Shown here: piece by piece, positions 5,693-6,636 of the stretch
How positions within the stretch are numbered: the first letter of the stretch is position 1
Layout: each line of letters opens with the position of its first letter
Source of the DNA: Candidatus Saccharibacteria bacterium UBA7683
GTDB lineage: Bacteria > Patescibacteriota > Saccharimonadia > Saccharimonadales > UBA7683
Reading direction: 5' to 3'
Length of the DNA stretch: 6,636 nt
Assembly: GCA_002482925.1 (NCBI GenBank)
Contig: DLGX01000032.1
Span: forward strand, 1 to 6,636
The notes under the pieces: generated by a model
The model's input: only the letters and a program-made list of their open reading frames with translations
The model's database searches: none
Told to the model about the DNA's origin: nothing
Translations under genes and position numbers: made by a program

Positions 5693-5721
5693 ACTATATA
5701 ATCTACATTGGAAATCAGCAA
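5693..5721 (-). promoter_or_regulatory. Promoter of the unknown two-gene operon
   Basis: On the minus strand a -35 of TTGCTG (5716-5721, three consensus matches) is followed by a 17-nt spacer and a -10 of TATAGT (5693-5698, five of six). The ATG at 5683 starts 9 nt after the -10, so the mRNA would have at most a few leader bases. The -10 sequence is the same as that of the promoter at 6591-6596. Confidence 0.55.
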
Positions 5722-5735
5722 ATATATTTTTACAA

Positions 5736-5760
5736 TCTGGAAATAACAGATATGCTTCTG
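5736..5760. promoter_or_regulatory. Phased inverted half-sites, candidate operator
   Basis: TCTG (5736-5739), CAGA (5747-5750) and TCTG (5757-5760) recur in alternating orientation with centres 11 and 10 bp apart, about one helical turn. They form two overlapping inverted repeats, ATCTG-N7-CAGAT (5735-5751) and ACAGA-N6-TCTGT (5746-5761). They lie between the two divergent promoters, upstream of the -10 of the TrmB-like gene. Binding by that regulator is inferred only from position. Confidence 0.35.
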
Positions 5761-5780
5761 TAAGAATAATATTTACAATA

Positions 5781-5789
5781 TGATACAAT
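5781..5789 (+). promoter_or_regulatory. Extended -10 promoter of the TrmB-like gene
   Basis: TGATACAAT is a TGn extended -10 with five of six matches, followed by 6 nt (GCGGCT) and the ATG at 5796, again giving a leaderless mRNA. No clear -35 is seen. A second TACAAT at 5774-5779 could be an alternative -10. Confidence 0.6.
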
Positions 5790-5795
5790 GCGGCT

Positions 5796-6560
5796 ATGGA
5801 TTGGTTTAAATCAATTGGCGTAAATGAAAAACAGCAGGCAGCGTACCTCTACTTATTAAAGAATGGTATTAAGAGTGCCAGTGAGCTAGCAAAGGGGTTG
5901 GGAGAACAGAGAACTAATAGCTACTTGATTGCTGAAGAGCTACTTTCGAAAGGTCTTGTAGAGGTAGACAAGGACAGTAAAGTAATCAGATACCGAGCGG
6001 CAAGTCCCGATCAGCTTCAGAATCTTATGACTGCACGTCAGCGTCATATAGCAACACAGGCACTTGAACTCAAAAAATCGTTACCTGATTTAAACGGCCT
6101 ATATCAGCTAACCAGTAGTGAATCAGGAATCGCATACTTTGAAGGCTTAAAAGGTTATACCGCCGCGCTAGAGGACCAAATACAAGCTGGGGCCGAAGTA
6201 TGTGTTTTTGCAGCTTCAGAACTTTTATTCGACCGGCCAGATGCCTGGGAAGTGCTACTTAAGATGCTCCAGAAACGTGGCTATGCAAAAATCAAATCGA
6301 GAATTCTCTATGAGGCCGGCCTTAAAGAACGTATTGATCTTTCATTTAGAACTTCTGAGATTATTAAAAAAACAATGGAAGCTAGATTTTGGGGCAACTC
6401 ACTCTTTGACGGTGAAGTTGCGATCTATAAAAACTCAGTAATCTTCACAGTGTACGATGAAAAACTTACGAGCATTCTCATTAAAAACAGTGCTGTGGTT
6501 AAAACAATGCAAGCAATCTTTAACACTGCCTGGGAGCAGGCGAGTACAGCCAACGAATAA
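5796..6560 (+). CDS. TrmB-family winged helix-turn-helix transcriptional regulator
   Basis: The 254-aa protein opens with a TrmB-type winged helix: SIGVNEKQQAAYLYLLKNGIKSASELAKGLGEQRTNSYLIAEELLSKGLVEV (residues 6-57) matches the family pattern of two helices, a recognition helix around RTNSYLIAEELLSKG (39-53), and a wing at 58-69 (KDSKVIRYRAA). A helix with coiled-coil character follows (70-97). The C-terminal domain begins near SGIAYFEGLKGYTAALEDQI (110-129), a block typical of TrmB-like effector domains, and ends with GEVAIYKNSVIFTV (206-219) and LTSILIKNSAVVKTMQAIFNTAW (224-246). The effector is unknown; sugar binding is known for some archaeal TrmB proteins but no such residues can be assigned here. 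It is divergent from the two-gene operon at 4024-5683 and probably controls it and itself. The start is fixed by the -10 box ending 6 nt upstream; no Shine-Dalgarno sequence is present. It ends in TAA, the only non-TAG stop seen. Confidence 0.85.
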   Translation: MDWFKSIGVNEKQQAAYLYLLKNGIKSASELAKGLGEQRTNSYLIAEELLSKGLVEVDKDSKVIRYRAASPDQLQNLMTARQRHIATQALELKKSLPDLNGLYQLTSSESGIAYFEGLKGYTAALEDQIQAGAEVCVFAASELLFDRPDAWEVLLKMLQKRGYAKIKSRILYEAGLKERIDLSFRTSEIIKKTMEARFWGNSLFDGEVAIYKNSVIFTVYDEKLTSILIKNSAVVKTMQAIFNTAWEQASTANE

Positions 6561-6568
6561 CGTGCACT

Positions 6569-6596
6569 TTTGCAGACATTCGCCTGCGGGTATAGT
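6569..6596 (+). promoter_or_regulatory. Promoter of the gene starting at 6603
   Basis: A -35 of TTTGCA (6569-6574, four matches) is followed by a 16-nt spacer and a -10 of TATAGT (6591-6596), with 6 nt (CAGTAC) before the ATG. This is the same leaderless spacing as the promoters at 1376-1381 and 5784-5789. Confidence 0.55.
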
Positions 6597-6602
6597 CAGT
6601 AC

Positions 6603-6636
6603 ATGACAGATCGAATTCAACCCATTGAAGGACCAG
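6603..6636 (+). CDS. Start of an unidentified gene (partial, runs off the right edge)
   Basis: Eleven codons are visible, MTDRIQPIEGP, too few to name a family. The call rests on the open frame and on the promoter whose -10 ends 6 nt before the ATG. There is no Shine-Dalgarno sequence. It follows the TrmB-like gene by 42 nt on the same strand and has its own promoter; no terminator is seen between them. Confidence 0.5.
   Translation, partial: MTDRIQPIEGP

Noticed and set aside
5684..5788. N-terminal extension of the 136-aa gene up to 5788
   Set aside because: It covers the promoter and the candidate operator, and it would run to within 8 nt of the TrmB-like gene start. Its Cys/Phe/Ile-rich sequence looks like translated AT-rich intergenic DNA.
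419..6560. UGA recoded as glycine (Gracilibacteria/SR1 code)
   Set aside because: All genes are full length with the standard code and contain no in-frame TGA at conserved glycines.

Overview
The window looks like a chromosomal segment from a Candidate Phyla Radiation (Patescibacteria) bacterium, most likely Saccharibacteria (TM7). This is inferred from the compact GroES/GroEL pair, the small genome-style layout, and several genes that start right behind a -10 box with no Shine-Dalgarno sequence. The standard genetic code fits: every complete gene reads through without in-frame TGA. Of the seven genes whose stop is visible, six end in TAG and one in TAA.

Layout from left to right. (1) Positions 1-1276, minus strand: a dimethylarginine dimethylaminohydrolase/arginine dihydrolase-like enzyme (amidinotransferase superfamily), followed 35 nt downstream by a HAD-superfamily hydrolase that runs off the left edge. 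(2) 1277-1387: a divergent promoter region serving this pair and a 172-aa gene of unknown function on the plus strand. (3) 1903-3962: the chaperonin operon. A CIRCE operator overlaps the stop codon of the 172-aa gene, a terminator-like hairpin lies in the leader, and groES and groEL follow, both with strong ribosome binding sites. A symmetric terminator (3985-4011) closes groEL and the convergent operon beyond it. (4) 4024-5683, minus strand: two translationally coupled genes of unknown function (136 and 418 aa). (5) 5684-5795: a second divergent promoter region with helically phased half-sites. (6) 5796-6560: a TrmB-type winged-helix regulator. (7) 6603-6636: the first codons of another plus-strand gene with its own promoter.

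Functionally, groES-groEL is the protein-folding machine, presumably repressed by HrcA (not in the window) through CIRCE. The TrmB-like regulator faces the unknown two-gene operon across a shared 112-nt region and is a natural candidate for controlling both. The arginine-derivative hydrolase could use host- or peptide-derived arginine compounds, but a His-to-Asp change at a catalytic position leaves its activity open.

No RNA genes, insertion sequences, CRISPR arrays or tandem repeats were seen. The points most worth a second look are the repeated leaderless promoter architecture, the altered catalytic residue in the DDAH-like enzyme, the hairpin between CIRCE and groES, the roof-less GroES, and the uncharacterised operon opposite the TrmB-like gene.
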